Counted from the first letter of the stretch, positions 32,987-43,500 are shown. The stretch is DNA of 64,000 nucleotides from Micromonospora vinacea (GCF_015751785.1 NZ_JADOTY010000001.1:7130001-7194000); one strand, 5' to 3'. The notes: generated by a model not told the origin, from the letters alone. Numbers and translations are program-made.

Positions 32987-34204
32987 ATGACCCCGACGAC
33001 ACCGCTCGGCCACCGACCGGCGGCCCGCCTCGCCGGCGAGCACCTGCTGCCGTGGCACATCGCCGTGGAGAAGGCGCGGCTGCTGGAATACCAGCGGATG
33101 CGACTGCTCAGCAAGCAGGAGGCGGCCGACATCGGCCGACTGTTGCACGACGCCGGGCGCGCCGTGACGATCACCGGCGCCGGGACTGCGCCGGACGTCG
33201 CCACGGCGCTGGAGCAGTGGGCCCGCGAGCGGCTGCGGGACACCCCGGGCCGATGGCACGCGGGCGGCGGCCGGACCGACGTGCGGGCCTGCGCGGAGGC
33301 GCTCTTCACCCGGGACCGGCTGGCCCGGGCGGGGGATTGCCTGGTCGCGCTGGGCCGGTCCGCGGTGGCGCTCGCCCGGCGCACCACGCATCTGCCGATG
33401 GCCGGGCCGGACCGGCAGCTGATCACCCCCGGGTTCTACTTCGCGGCGGTCGCCGACCAGGTGGTGCGCTCCGGGCGGCGGCTGCTGTACACGTACGACC
33501 TCGGCAACACGGCCGCTCTCGGCGCGGGCGACGGCAACGGTCAGGACCCGGCCTTCGACCGCGACCGGATGGCCCGCCTGCTCGGTTGTGCCGCCGCCAC
33601 TCCGCACGCCCTGGATGCCGTCGCCTCCGGATCCTGGATCCTCGAGCCGGCCGGTGAGCTGGCCACCGTCGCGGTCGCCGTCAGCCGGTACGTCACCGAC
33701 CTCAGCGCCTGGGGCGACGCCGGGTACCTCGACCTGCCCGGCGAGATCGCGGGAGTCGCGACGGACCGGCCCTTCCCGGTCCTCGATCAGGCCCGGGTCC
33801 GGACCTCCCACCTGATCGCGCTCGCCACCGCCCTGTCCCTGAGCCGGCGCGGCGTTGCGTTCGGCGCTGGCGCACCGGCCGCTGTCGACCACCGGCTGCC
33901 CGAGCTCTTTGACACGTTCGACGGGATGATCCGGCTGCTCACGGCCGTCTTCGACCGTCTGGAGTTCCGCGCCGATCGGATGCGTGCCGCCTGCGAGCAG
34001 GGCGTGGACGACGACGTCGACAGCGCTCTGCACCGCAACCTCACCGGCGGCTCGGCTCATCCCGACGCGGTCCGGGCGCTGAGCACCCGGCAGTTCTCCG
34101 AGCTGGGGGAGATCAGCCGCGGCTGGTCCGAGCGGGCCGCCGTCCGCCGTGCCGGGCTCGCCGAGGCCGACCGGCTGCTCGGCCTCGGCCACCTCACTCC
34201 CTGA
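32987..34204 (+). CDS. Argininosuccinate lyase-like protein (fumarase/aspartase superfamily)
   Basis: 405 residues with GGGAGGAGG just upstream of ATG 32987. It follows argininosuccinate lyase in outline: GRTDVRACAEALFTRDRL, RRTTHLPMAGPDRQLITPGFY (the THxQ region, degenerate), YVTDLSAWGDAGYLDLPGE and a C-terminal segment LFDTFDGMIRLLTAVFDRLEF. The mobile loop GSSxMPxKxN with the catalytic Ser is missing: the matching stretch reads VATDRPFPVLDQARVRTSHL. It therefore has altered chemistry or none. ATP-grasp ligases and ASL-like proteins occur together in other peptide-ligase systems (family knowledge, from memory). Confidence 0.75.
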   Translation: MTPTTPLGHRPAARLAGEHLLPWHIAVEKARLLEYQRMRLLSKQEAADIGRLLHDAGRAVTITGAGTAPDVATALEQWARERLRDTPGRWHAGGGRTDVRACAEALFTRDRLARAGDCLVALGRSAVALARRTTHLPMAGPDRQLITPGFYFAAVADQVVRSGRRLLYTYDLGNTAALGAGDGNGQDPAFDRDRMARLLGCAAATPHALDAVASGSWILEPAGELATVAVAVSRYVTDLSAWGDAGYLDLPGEIAGVATDRPFPVLDQARVRTSHLIALATALSLSRRGVAFGAGAPAAVDHRLPELFDTFDGMIRLLTAVFDRLEFRADRMRAACEQGVDDDVDSALHRNLTGGSAHPDAVRALSTRQFSELGEISRGWSERAAVRRAGLAEADRLLGLGHLTP

Positions 34205-34220
34205 TCCGGCGAGGACCTCC

Positions 34221-35057
34221 GTGACCACCGAGCCCACCGCCCGGGGCGGCCGCTCCGTCCCAGCACGTCGCGACCCGCTCACCGACCTGGGCGCCGCCAT
34301 CGGAACCCGATGCCGTGCCACCGATCCGCTGCTGGTGTGCGTCCCGCACGCCGGCGGCGGCCCGGCCGCGTACCTCCCGCTGGCGCGCAGCCTGGCGGCC
34401 CACGACGTGCCGATACGGATCCTCGGGGTGCGGCCGACGGGCCGGGAGGTGGCCGCCGACCAGGGCGCGGCCGGCCTAGACGAACTGGTGCGGGACCTGG
34501 CCGAGGAGGTCACCGGCCGGGCCGCCGACGCCCCGGTGCTGGTCCTCGGCCACTGCACCGGCGCACCGGTCGCCCTGCACCTGACCCGGGCCCTGGAGTC
34601 GCGCAGCGTCCCGGTGGACCGGCTGATCCTGGTGGCGCGGCTGCTGCGCTCGACCGACCCGGCGGACTACGTCGTGACCGGCGCCGGGCTGAGTTACGCC
34701 GAGATCGCCGACCAGCTGGTCACCGGCCCGTGCGGGGCGCACGAGCAGGATCCGGCGGGCCGCGCCGCCCTGGCCGAGGCGTTCCGGCGGGATACCGCGC
34801 TGGCCACGCACGCCCTGTACCAGGCCCTCGACGACGTCGACGGGCACCGGGTCGCCGCGCCCGCGACCGTGGTCCTGGCCCGCGACGACACTCTGACAGC
34901 CGACTACCCGGCGGCGGTCGGCAACTGGGACCTGTTCCTGCCCCAGCGGCGCCTGGTCCTCGTCGAGCACGGCGGCCACTACCTCAACGTCACCCGCCCC
35001 GACCTGCTCGCCTCGGTGATCGAACGGGACCTGGCCGCGCTGCGCCCGCCCCCGTAG
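34221..35057 (+). CDS. Type II thioesterase-like alpha/beta hydrolase with Cys in the nucleophile elbow
   Basis: 278 residues from GTG 34221, 17 bp after the lyase-like gene, preceded by GAGGACC. Typical type II thioesterase features: CVPHAGGGPAAYLPLARSL, IRILGVRPTGRE, Asp in VVLARDDTLT and the catalytic His in HGGHYLNVTRPD. The nucleophile elbow reads GHCTGA rather than GHSxG, so the nucleophile would be Cys. Cys-type thioesterases are used for release or amide/lactone formation in some pathways. With no PKS or NRPS module present, it may act on a CoA ester made by the PaaK-like enzyme. Last gene of the cluster operon. Confidence 0.82.
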   Translation: MTTEPTARGGRSVPARRDPLTDLGAAIGTRCRATDPLLVCVPHAGGGPAAYLPLARSLAAHDVPIRILGVRPTGREVAADQGAAGLDELVRDLAEEVTGRAADAPVLVLGHCTGAPVALHLTRALESRSVPVDRLILVARLLRSTDPADYVVTGAGLSYAEIADQLVTGPCGAHEQDPAGRAALAEAFRRDTALATHALYQALDDVDGHRVAAPATVVLARDDTLTADYPAAVGNWDLFLPQRRLVLVEHGGHYLNVTRPDLLASVIERDLAALRPPP

Positions 35058-35084
35058 GAGCCGGCCGTGTGCCGGCGGGCGGGC
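35043..35084 (+). terminator. Possible terminator at the end of the cluster operon
   Basis: Nested inverted repeats just at and after the thioesterase stop: GCCGGC / GCCGGC around a CGTGT loop (35060-35076), flanked by CGCCCGCC and GGCGGGCG. The right arm runs into a further short G+C-rich stretch. Moderate support because of the overall base composition. Confidence 0.45.
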
Positions 35085-35188
35085 GCGCGTACGGCCTGTT
35101 CGCCTGCACGCCGTTGGCCGGCACCATCGCTGCCTTCGTGGCGGACTGAGCCGAGCACACCCGGTGTCGACGGCCCGGCCGCCAGACG

Positions 35189-37177
35189 TCAGTTGGCGGC
35201 GGCGGGCGGCAGCACCTCGTCGGCGCGGTACGTGCCCAGCGGCATGACCACCGGCTCGGGGCCGGTCGCGTCGACGAACGGGGTGGGCGAGTCGGCGACC
35301 GCGAACTGGGTCCGGTACAGCTCGGCGTAGAGCCCGCCGACCGCGACCAACTCCTCGTGCCGACCCCGCTCGACGATCCGCCCACCGTCGAGGACCAGGA
35401 TCTGGTCGGCGTCGCGCACTGTGGAGAGCCGGTGCGCGATCACCAGCGCGGTACGCCCGGCCAACGCCACCGACAGGGCCCGCTGCACCGCCGCCTCGCT
35501 CTCCGAATCCAGGTGGGCGGTCGCCTCGTCGAGGATCACGATCGACGGGGCCTTGAGCAGCAGTCGGGCGATCGCGATGCGCTGCTTCTCGCCACCGGAG
35601 AACCGGTAGCCGCGCTCCCCCACTGTGGTGTCCAGACCGTCGGGCAGCGCCCGGACCAGGTCGGCCACCTGCGCACCGGCCAGGGCGGCCCAGATCTCGT
35701 CGTCGGTGGCATCCGGCTTGGCGTAGCGAAGGTTCTCGGCGATCGTCTCGTGGAACAGGTGCGAATCCTGAGTGACCACACCGATCTCGTCACGCAGCGA
35801 GGCGAGCGTCGCGTCGCGCACGTCCACCCCGCCGACGAGCACCTGCCCGTCGGTGACGTCGTAGATCCGGGAGATGAGCATCGACAGCGTCGACTTGCCG
35901 GCCCCGGACGGACCGACCAACGCGACCATCTGCCCCGGCTCGACGCTGAACGAGACCCCCTTGAGCACCGGCTCGTTGACGGTCCGGTCGAGCGTGGCGA
36001 CCTCCTCCAGCGAGGCGAGGGAGATCTCGGCGGCGCTCGGGTAGCGGAACCGCACGTCGCGGAAGTCGACCCGGCCGGCGCCCCGGGGCACCGGCACCGC
36101 GTCGGGCTTCTCCACGATGCCCGGCTTGAGATCGAGCACCTCGAAGACCCGGTCGAAGGACACCAGCGCGCTCATCACGTCCACCCGGACGTTGGAGAGC
36201 GCGGTGAGCGGCCCGTACAGGCGGGTGAGCAACAGCGCGAGCGTCACCACGGTGCCGGCGCTGACGCCGCCGGTCACCGCGAGCCAACCCCCGAGCCCGT
36301 AGGTCAGTGCCTGCGCCAGTGAGGCGACCAGCAGCATCGCCACGAAGAACGTGCGGGAGTACATCGCGGACTGGATGCCGATGTCGCGGACCCGCTCGGC
36401 CCGGTCGCCGAACCGGCGGGCCTCGATCTCGGGCTGGCCGAAGAGCTTCACCAGCAACGCGCCGGCCACCCCGAACCGCTCGGTCATTGTCGCGTTCATC
36501 TTGGCGTCGAGGTTGTACGCCTCGCGGGTGATGTCTGCCAGCCGCCGACCGACCCGGCGCGCCGGAATGATGAAGATCGGCAGCAGCACCAGTGAGAGCG
36601 CGGTGATCTGCCAGGAGAGGGTGAACATCACCGCAGCGGTGAGCACCAGCTGGATGACGTTGCTGACCACACCCGACAGGGTGGAGGTGAATGCCCGCTG
36701 GGCGCCGAGTACGTCGTTGTTGAGCCTGCTGACCAGGGCGCCGGTCTGGGTACGGGTGAAGAACTGCAACGGCATCCGCTGCACGTGGTCGTAGACCCGG
36801 GTGCGCAGGTTGAGGATGATGCCCTCGCCGATGCGGGCCGAATACCACCGTTGGGCCAGCGACAGCAGCGCGTCGGCGACAGCCAGCGCGGCGATGAACA
36901 GGGCCAGCCGCACCACGAGCCGGCCGGCCTCGGTGCCGCCCCGGTTGATCGCGTTGATCACGTCGCCGGCGAGAACCGGAGTGGCCACGCCGATGATGGC
37001 GGCCAACACCACTGTGGCCAGGAACACGATGATGTCGCGCCGGTAGGGGTGGGCGAAGGCGACGATGCGGCGGGCCACCCCGCGCTTGAGCCGGTGGGTG
37101 GAGACCTCGTCGCGGTTGCGCATCGACCGGAGCATGCTCCACCCGGCCATGCCACCGCCGGACATCGGGTTGGACAT
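35189..37177 (-). CDS. ABC exporter, fused permease and ATPase
   Basis: 662 residues: six-helix transmembrane domain (residues about 45-330) followed by the ATPase with Walker A LVGPSGAGKSTLSML, Q-loop GVVTQDSHLFHE, signature RFSGGEKQRIAIARLL, Walker B PSIVILDEAT and H-loop LVIAHRLSTV. Homodimeric or heterodimeric half-size type IV exporter of the MdlB/MsbA class. A C-terminal extension of about 35 residues follows the ATPase. It converges with the biosynthetic operon and may or may not belong to it; nothing in the sequence ties it to the product. SD-like GGAGG lies close to the start (GGAGGTGAGCGATG). Confidence 0.92.
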   Translation of the reverse strand: MSNPMSGGGMAGWSMLRSMRNRDEVSTHRLKRGVARRIVAFAHPYRRDIIVFLATVVLAAIIGVATPVLAGDVINAINRGGTEAGRLVVRLALFIAALAVADALLSLAQRWYSARIGEGIILNLRTRVYDHVQRMPLQFFTRTQTGALVSRLNNDVLGAQRAFTSTLSGVVSNVIQLVLTAAVMFTLSWQITALSLVLLPIFIIPARRVGRRLADITREAYNLDAKMNATMTERFGVAGALLVKLFGQPEIEARRFGDRAERVRDIGIQSAMYSRTFFVAMLLVASLAQALTYGLGGWLAVTGGVSAGTVVTLALLLTRLYGPLTALSNVRVDVMSALVSFDRVFEVLDLKPGIVEKPDAVPVPRGAGRVDFRDVRFRYPSAAEISLASLEEVATLDRTVNEPVLKGVSFSVEPGQMVALVGPSGAGKSTLSMLISRIYDVTDGQVLVGGVDVRDATLASLRDEIGVVTQDSHLFHETIAENLRYAKPDATDDEIWAALAGAQVADLVRALPDGLDTTVGERGYRFSGGEKQRIAIARLLLKAPSIVILDEATAHLDSESEAAVQRALSVALAGRTALVIAHRLSTVRDADQILVLDGGRIVERGRHEELVAVGGLYAELYRTQFAVADSPTPFVDATGPEPVVMPLGTYRADEVLPPAAAN

Positions 37178-37279
37178 CGCTCACCTCCGGGTTGCCGGGC
37201 GGACCGCACCGTCAGGTCAATTCTCCCGACGAGTGTGACAACCTCGGTCGTAACCCGGATCTTCCCGTGCGGTCCTTAC

Positions 37280-38047
37280 CTATTCTCCAGTGCCGGCCAG
37301 GTCACGCAGCCGACGGGTCTGCGCCTCCCGCTCGGCGCGCTGCTGGTCGGCGTGCGACCGCCCGGCCGCGCCGGCGAGCAGGGCCTTGATCTCCACCACC
37401 GCGTCGCGTGCCCCGGAGAGCAGGCCGGCGGTCAGGTCCCGCACCGCGCCGTCCAGCTCCGCCGGAGGCACGACCAGGGTGGCCAGCCCGATCCGGTCCG
37501 CCTCGGCGGCGTCCAACCGGCGGCCGGTCGCACAGATCTCCAACGCCCGCGAATAGCCGACCAACTCGACGAGGCGTTTCGTGCCGGCCAGGTCGGGCAC
37601 CAGGCCGAGGGTCACCTCGGCCATCGACAGCTTCGCGTCCGCGGACAGCACTCGCAGGTCACAGGCGAGCGCGAGCTGGAAGCCGGCACCGATCGCGTGG
37701 CCCTGAACGGCAGCGACGGAGACGACATCCGGCCGGTGCAGCCAGGTGAAACCGGCCTGGAACTCCGCGATGCGCTCGGCGCACTCCTGCTCGGGCAGCG
37801 TGGCCAGCTCAGCGAACGACCCCGGGCCGGAGGCGCCGGCCACCGCGAGGTCGAGGCCGGCCGAGAACGCGCGACCCTCACCGCGAACCACCACCACCCG
37901 CACGTCGCCGGGCAGGTCGCGGGAGAAGTCGCTCATCGCTCGCCACATCGCGGGCGTCTGGGCATTGAGCACGTCGGGCCGGCACAACGTCACCGTGGCG
38001 ACCGGCCCGTCGCAAGTCAGCCGAACCCCGGTCGCCTCGGCGGTCAC
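37280..38047 (-). CDS. Enoyl-CoA hydratase/isomerase family protein
   Basis: 255 residues from GTG 38047; an in-frame start at 38122 would overlap the upstream HTH gene. Crotonase fold: VRGEGRAFSAGLDLAVAG with the oxyanion-hole part, AVQGHAIGAGFQLALACDLRV, and AEVTLGLVPDLAGTKRLVELVG. The usual Glu in the AEV.LGLVPD stretch and the Asp in LVPDLAG are consistent with isomerase or hydratase activity on fatty acyl-CoA. No pathway neighbours. Confidence 0.88.
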   Translation of the reverse strand: MTAEATGVRLTCDGPVATVTLCRPDVLNAQTPAMWRAMSDFSRDLPGDVRVVVVRGEGRAFSAGLDLAVAGASGPGSFAELATLPEQECAERIAEFQAGFTWLHRPDVVSVAAVQGHAIGAGFQLALACDLRVLSADAKLSMAEVTLGLVPDLAGTKRLVELVGYSRALEICATGRRLDAAEADRIGLATLVVPPAELDGAVRDLTAGLLSGARDAVVEIKALLAGAAGRSHADQQRAEREAQTRRLRDLAGTGE

Positions 38048-38093
38048 CGGACGTCCCGGGGCGCGGCGCTGGTGAACGACGCTGAGGGGCGGG

Positions 38094-38321
38094 TCACGCC
38101 TTCTTGCGGCGCCGGGCGCCACCGCGCTGACGCAGCTGCACGCCGGACTCGGTGAGCACTCGGTGGATGAACCCGTAGGAACGGCCGGTCGAGGCCGCCA
38201 ACGCGCGGATGCTCTCCCCCGAGGTGTACCGCTTTACCAGGTCCTTGGCGAGCGTCTGACGCTCGGCTCCGACGATCCGGCGACCCTTCTCAGTGCTGGT
38301 GGCTGTGCCAGTGGCTGCCAT
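38094..38321 (-). CDS. Small helix-turn-helix protein
   Basis: 75 residues: a basic N-terminus, a resolvase-like HTH (LVKRYTSGESIRALAASTGR, then SYGFIHRVLTESG) and a very basic tail (RGGARRRKKA). This compact DNA-binding protein is conserved across actinobacteria and is usually annotated only as an HTH-domain protein. It lies 46 bp upstream of the enoyl-CoA hydratase gene on the same strand. The 216 bp upstream (38322-38537), shared with the divergent CadD gene, contain an A+T-richer stretch near 38370-38455 that likely holds promoters. Confidence 0.85.
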   Translation of the reverse strand: MAATGTATSTEKGRRIVGAERQTLAKDLVKRYTSGESIRALAASTGRSYGFIHRVLTESGVQLRQRGGARRRKKA

Positions 38322-38537
38322 GCTGTGTCCTCACGTCCCAGACTGTGCGGTTCGGATACGGTCCCACCTATTAGACCGCCTCGGACGATCATGCGCCAGA
38401 TATCAACTCTTCGCCAACCGACACGCTATGCAATGTCAGCTTCCCGATAGAGTGATCCTGGCGATCGGGCCCGCCGCGGCGTCCGGGCGTACCGCCGCCG
38501 GAAGCTGACGGCTGACGACAGCCCGTACCCTTCGGTC

Positions 38538-39137
38538 GTGATCGACCTGTTGACCACCGCGGGCGCGGCGGCGGTGGTCTTCGCCGCCACCGACATCGAC
38601 GACATCGTCATCCTGACGCTGTTCTTCGTCGCGGCCCGCACCACCGGCCGACCCCGCACATGGGAGATCGTCGCCGGCCAATACCTCGGCATTGGCGCGC
38701 TCGCGGTGGCCAGCGCGGTGATCGCGGGCGGGCTCCTGGTCGTGCCCGACCCGTGGACGGGGTTGCTCGGCCTGCTGCCGATCGCGCTCGGGGTACGCGC
38801 GCTGCGAAGTTCGGGCGACGACGAGGCGCCTGCGGTCGTCACCGGAGCGCTCGGCGTGGCCGGGGTGACGATCGCGAACGGCGCCGACAACGTCGCTGTC
38901 TACGTACCCGTCTTCCGGGCCCTCGGTGTGGCCGACAGCGTGGTGTTCCTGCTGGTCTTCGTGCTGCTCATCGCGCTGTGGTGCGTGGCCGGGGCCTGGC
39001 TGGGCGGGCACCGGAGGGTGGTCCGGCTGGTCGAGCGCGCCGGCGCCTGGCTGGTGCCGACGATCTTCATCGCCATCGGTCTGGTGATCCTGGTCAGCTC
39101 CGGCGTGCTCGGTCGACTGGTCGACCTGCTCGGCTGA
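38538..39137 (+). CDS. CadD-family cadmium resistance/LysE-fold transporter
   Basis: 199 residues from GTG 38538 with about six membrane helices. The family signature is clear: FAATDIDDIVILTLFF near residue 15 and a second GVTIANGADNVAVYVPVF near 110, each with conserved Asp residues in the membrane. CadD proteins export cadmium or related small cations or solutes. Convergent with the ABC-F gene, 21 bp apart. Confidence 0.88.
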   Translation: MIDLLTTAGAAAVVFAATDIDDIVILTLFFVAARTTGRPRTWEIVAGQYLGIGALAVASAVIAGGLLVVPDPWTGLLGLLPIALGVRALRSSGDDEAPAVVTGALGVAGVTIANGADNVAVYVPVFRALGVADSVVFLLVFVLLIALWCVAGAWLGGHRRVVRLVERAGAWLVPTIFIAIGLVILVSSGVLGRLVDLLG

Positions 39138-39158
39138 GAGCCGACCGGGCCTCCTCGG

Positions 39159-40763
<1,605 letters not shown>

Positions 40764-41019
40764 GTTTGCGGGCTCGCTCTCGGGGTTTGGAAGGCTGACT
40801 CGGGGCACGCGAAACGGCCGGCGGGCTCAAGGGGCCCGACGGCGCGGGGCGGTTCAGCCTTCGCAGCGCAGCACCCGACAAGTGTACCGGGCGCCCCGGG
40901 ACGGCCCGCCCGGATTACCGATCAAGATCATCGGGTACCGGAACGCCTGTCCGGACCCCGTCCGGCACTCGATGGACGAAACGACACATACTTACCGGCA
41001 TACGGCGATCGGGGTCACC

Positions 41020-41943
41020 ATGGAACTCAACGAGCGGGCCGAAATCGACACCTCCCAGGTCAACGACGTGGGCCGCGGTGGCGGATCCGGCGGCGGCGGC
41101 CTCGGCATCCCGATCCCCGGAGGCGGCGGTCGAGGCGGCATCATCGGCATCGTGGTGGCAGTGCTCATTGCGCTGCTCGGCGGCGGCTTCGGCCTCAACG
41201 CCATGACCAACGGCGACGAGGGCGGCCAGGCCGGCGGCACCGACCTGGAGCAGTTGTGCTCCCGCGACAACCCCGAACGTCTCGACGACGCGCGCTGCCG
41301 CAACGCGCTCTACGTCAACAGCATCCAGGCCTACTGGCAGACGGCGTACCCGGAGCTGGGCAACGGCAAGTACGAGCCGACCGACACCAACTTCTTCCAG
41401 GCCGCCGTGAACACCGGCTGCGGGCAGGCCGACTCGGGCGTCGGTCCCTTCTACTGCCCCGCCGACAAGCAGGTGTACATCGACCTGAGCTTCTACGACG
41501 AGCTGGCCTCCCGCTTCGGCGCCAAGGGTGAGTTCGCCCAGCCCTACGTGCTCGCCCACGAGTACGGACACCACATCCAGAACCTGCTCGGCACCAACGC
41601 CAAGGCCGGCCAGGGCGATCAGAGCGGCCCCCGCTCCGCCTCGGTGCGGCTGGAGTTGCAGGCCGACTGCTACGCCGGCGCCTGGGCCAAGCACGCCACC
41701 GAGAGCAAGGACAAGACCGGCCAGGAACCGCTGTTCAAGTCCATCACCCAGACCGACATCAGCGAGGCCGTGCAGGCCGCCGAGGCGATCGGCGACGACA
41801 GCATCCAGGAGCGCTCCGGCGGCCGGGTCAACCCCGACCAGTTCACCCACGGCACGTCCGAGCAGCGCAAGCGCTGGTTCACCCAGGGCTACGACCGCGG
41901 CGACCCGAAGACCTGCGACACCTTCGGGACCGACCAGCTCTGA
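41020..41943 (+). CDS. YpfJ-family neutral zinc metallopeptidase
   Basis: 307 residues from ATG 41020; the longer frame upstream lacks the family start. The N-terminus has the usual cytosolic stretch (MELNERAEIDTSQVNDVG) and a Gly-rich spacer, then one membrane helix (IIGIVVAVLIALLGGGFGL). The extracytoplasmic domain carries the zinc motif LAHEYGHHIQN and downstream Glu in LELQADCYAGAWA. Probably a single-pass membrane peptidase facing outward. A strong hairpin terminator follows the stop. Confidence 0.9.
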   Translation: MELNERAEIDTSQVNDVGRGGGSGGGGLGIPIPGGGGRGGIIGIVVAVLIALLGGGFGLNAMTNGDEGGQAGGTDLEQLCSRDNPERLDDARCRNALYVNSIQAYWQTAYPELGNGKYEPTDTNFFQAAVNTGCGQADSGVGPFYCPADKQVYIDLSFYDELASRFGAKGEFAQPYVLAHEYGHHIQNLLGTNAKAGQGDQSGPRSASVRLELQADCYAGAWAKHATESKDKTGQEPLFKSITQTDISEAVQAAEAIGDDSIQERSGGRVNPDQFTHGTSEQRKRWFTQGYDRGDPKTCDTFGTDQL

Positions 41944-41954
41944 CCTCTCCGCAA

Positions 41955-41990
41955 GATCGTGGCGGGCCCTTCGGCGGGCCTGCCACGATC
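41955..41990 (+). terminator. Hairpin terminator after the metallopeptidase gene
   Basis: Inverted repeat GATCGTGGC / GCCACGATC with an inner GGGCCC...GGGCC stem and a TTCGG-type loop, 12 bp after the stop codon. Near-perfect 9+5 bp pairing. Confidence 0.85.
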
Positions 41991-42081
41991 GTTCCAGGCC
42001 ATGACACCGCAGCATCAGAGGGCGTTCACGACGGCTACCTACGTTCACCGGGTCCCCGCAACCCGCTGTGAAGAGGTAACG

Positions 42082-43074
42082 ATGAAGACGACCACCAGGT
42101 GGACCCTGGCCGTCGGCGTGGCCCTGACCGCCGTCCTCGGTGGCGCCGCCACCGCCCAGGCCACCGGCCCGGCAACCGGGCACCCCGGCGTGGGCCACCC
42201 CCGCGACACCGCGCTCGCCACCGCATTCGGCGCCGTGGACCGCAACACCTCCTGGCAGCAGACCGGCAAGCTGAAGCTGAACTTCCCCACGTTCCACACC
42301 GAGGGCATCGCCTTCGCCGGCGACCGGATCTTCCTCTCCTCGGTCGAGATCATCGAACCGACCGTCAAATACCCCACCCCGCAGAACGGGTACGACCGCA
42401 GCCCCGGCAAGGGGGTGGGCCACCTGTTCGTCATGGACCGCCAGGGCAACCTGCAACGCGACATCGTCCTCGGCGAGGGCGACATGTACCACCCGGGCGG
42501 CATCGACTTCGACGGGACGAACATCTGGGTGCCGGTCGCGCAGTACCGCCCCAACAGCAGCACGATCGTCTACCGCGTCGACGCCTCCAGCCTGCGGGTG
42601 CACAAGCAGTTCGAGGTCACCGACCACTTCGGCGGCGTGGTCCTCGACAAGACCAACGGCCACCTCGTCGGCAACACCTGGGGATCGCGACGCTTCGCAG
42701 AGTGGAACCTCCAGGGCAAGCAGCTGCGGACCTGGGACAACGAGAACTTCTTCGTCGACTACCAGGACTGCCAGTACGTGCCGAACGGCAAGATGATCTG
42801 CGGTGGTGTCACCAACCTGCCGCAGACCCCTGCCGCCGGCGGCAGCAACGCCACCTACGAGCTCGGCGGCCTGGCCCTGATCGACCTGCACAGCCATGAC
42901 GTGCTCCGTGAGGTGCCCTTCCAGCAGTGGTCCACTGCCGGACACGTGGCTACCCGCAACCCGGTCAAGCTCGCCGCCGACGGCAACCGGCTCACCATGT
43001 GGGCCGCGCCGGACAACGGCGAGGAGGGCAACGGCACCGAGATCCTGACCTTCCAGGCCACGGTCGCCCGGTAG
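42082..43074 (+). CDS. Secreted DUF6454-type protein
   Basis: 330 residues from ATG 42082 (AGAGGTAACG upstream). A Sec signal peptide is clear: MKTTTRW, hydrophobic core TLAVGVALTAVLGGAATAQA, cleavage likely after AQA. The mature part looks like a beta-propeller (for example GIAFAGDRIFLSSVEII, GGIDFDGTNIWVPVAQYRP, TNGHLVGNTWGSRRF) with two Cys residues near 230-240 that could form a disulfide. The family has no assigned function. Extracellular location is inferred from the signal peptide. Confidence 0.85.
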   Translation: MKTTTRWTLAVGVALTAVLGGAATAQATGPATGHPGVGHPRDTALATAFGAVDRNTSWQQTGKLKLNFPTFHTEGIAFAGDRIFLSSVEIIEPTVKYPTPQNGYDRSPGKGVGHLFVMDRQGNLQRDIVLGEGDMYHPGGIDFDGTNIWVPVAQYRPNSSTIVYRVDASSLRVHKQFEVTDHFGGVVLDKTNGHLVGNTWGSRRFAEWNLQGKQLRTWDNENFFVDYQDCQYVPNGKMICGGVTNLPQTPAAGGSNATYELGGLALIDLHSHDVLREVPFQQWSTAGHVATRNPVKLAADGNRLTMWAAPDNGEEGNGTEILTFQATVAR

Positions 43075-43140
43075 CCACCGCACCACCGTCGGCCGTCCCC
43101 CACCCCGGCCCGGGAGGGGATGGTCGACGGCGGAGCCGGG

Positions 43141-43500
43141 TCAGGCGAGCCGCGAGACCTGGTAGTGGCCGATGAGCCAGTCGCCCTCGACCCGCCGCAG
43201 GAGCACGCCGAGGTTGACGGTCAGGGCCGGCCGGTCGGTGAAGCCGAACTCCACCTCCAGGTAGCCGAGCACCACGTCGTCGGCGAGACGACGGATCTCC
43301 CGGATGTCGTACGCGGCAGTCAGGCCGAGCGGCTGGGCGGCGTAGTACGCGGCGACGCCGGCCGGGCCGACCGTGTACGGCTGCAACCCCTGGAAGATCG
43401 CGTCGTCGGTGAAGCACGCCGCGACCCGATCGGGCTCGTGGGCATCGACAGCCGATTTCCACCGGTCGAGGACGGTACGCAGAATCTGGACCTCGGACAT
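43141..43500 (-). CDS. SnoaL-like / NTF2-fold protein
   Basis: 119 residues from ATG 43500, with GGGAGATC upstream. The NTF2-like pattern is LDRWKSAVDAHEPDRVAACF, then DDAIFQGLQPYTVGPAGVAAYYAAQ, typical of the SgcJ/EcaC-type family of small ketosteroid-isomerase-like proteins. Substrate unknown. It is 46 bp downstream of the muconolactone isomerase-like gene on the same strand and probably co-transcribed. Confidence 0.85.
   Translation of the reverse strand: MSEVQILRTVLDRWKSAVDAHEPDRVAACFTDDAIFQGLQPYTVGPAGVAAYYAAQPLGLTAAYDIREIRRLADDVVLGYLEVEFGFTDRPALTVNLGVLLRRVEGDWLIGHYQVSRLA

Noticed and set aside
35058..35149. A short hydrophobic peptide fragment (AYGLFACTPLAGTIAAFVAD) after the thioesterase gene
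   Set aside because: It has no own start or ribosome-binding site and lies beyond a possible terminator; it could be a gene remnant but I cannot identify one.
38322..38537. Possible riboswitch or small RNA upstream of the CadD gene
   Set aside because: No conserved structure or motif was recognisable; the stretch is better explained as a divergent promoter region.
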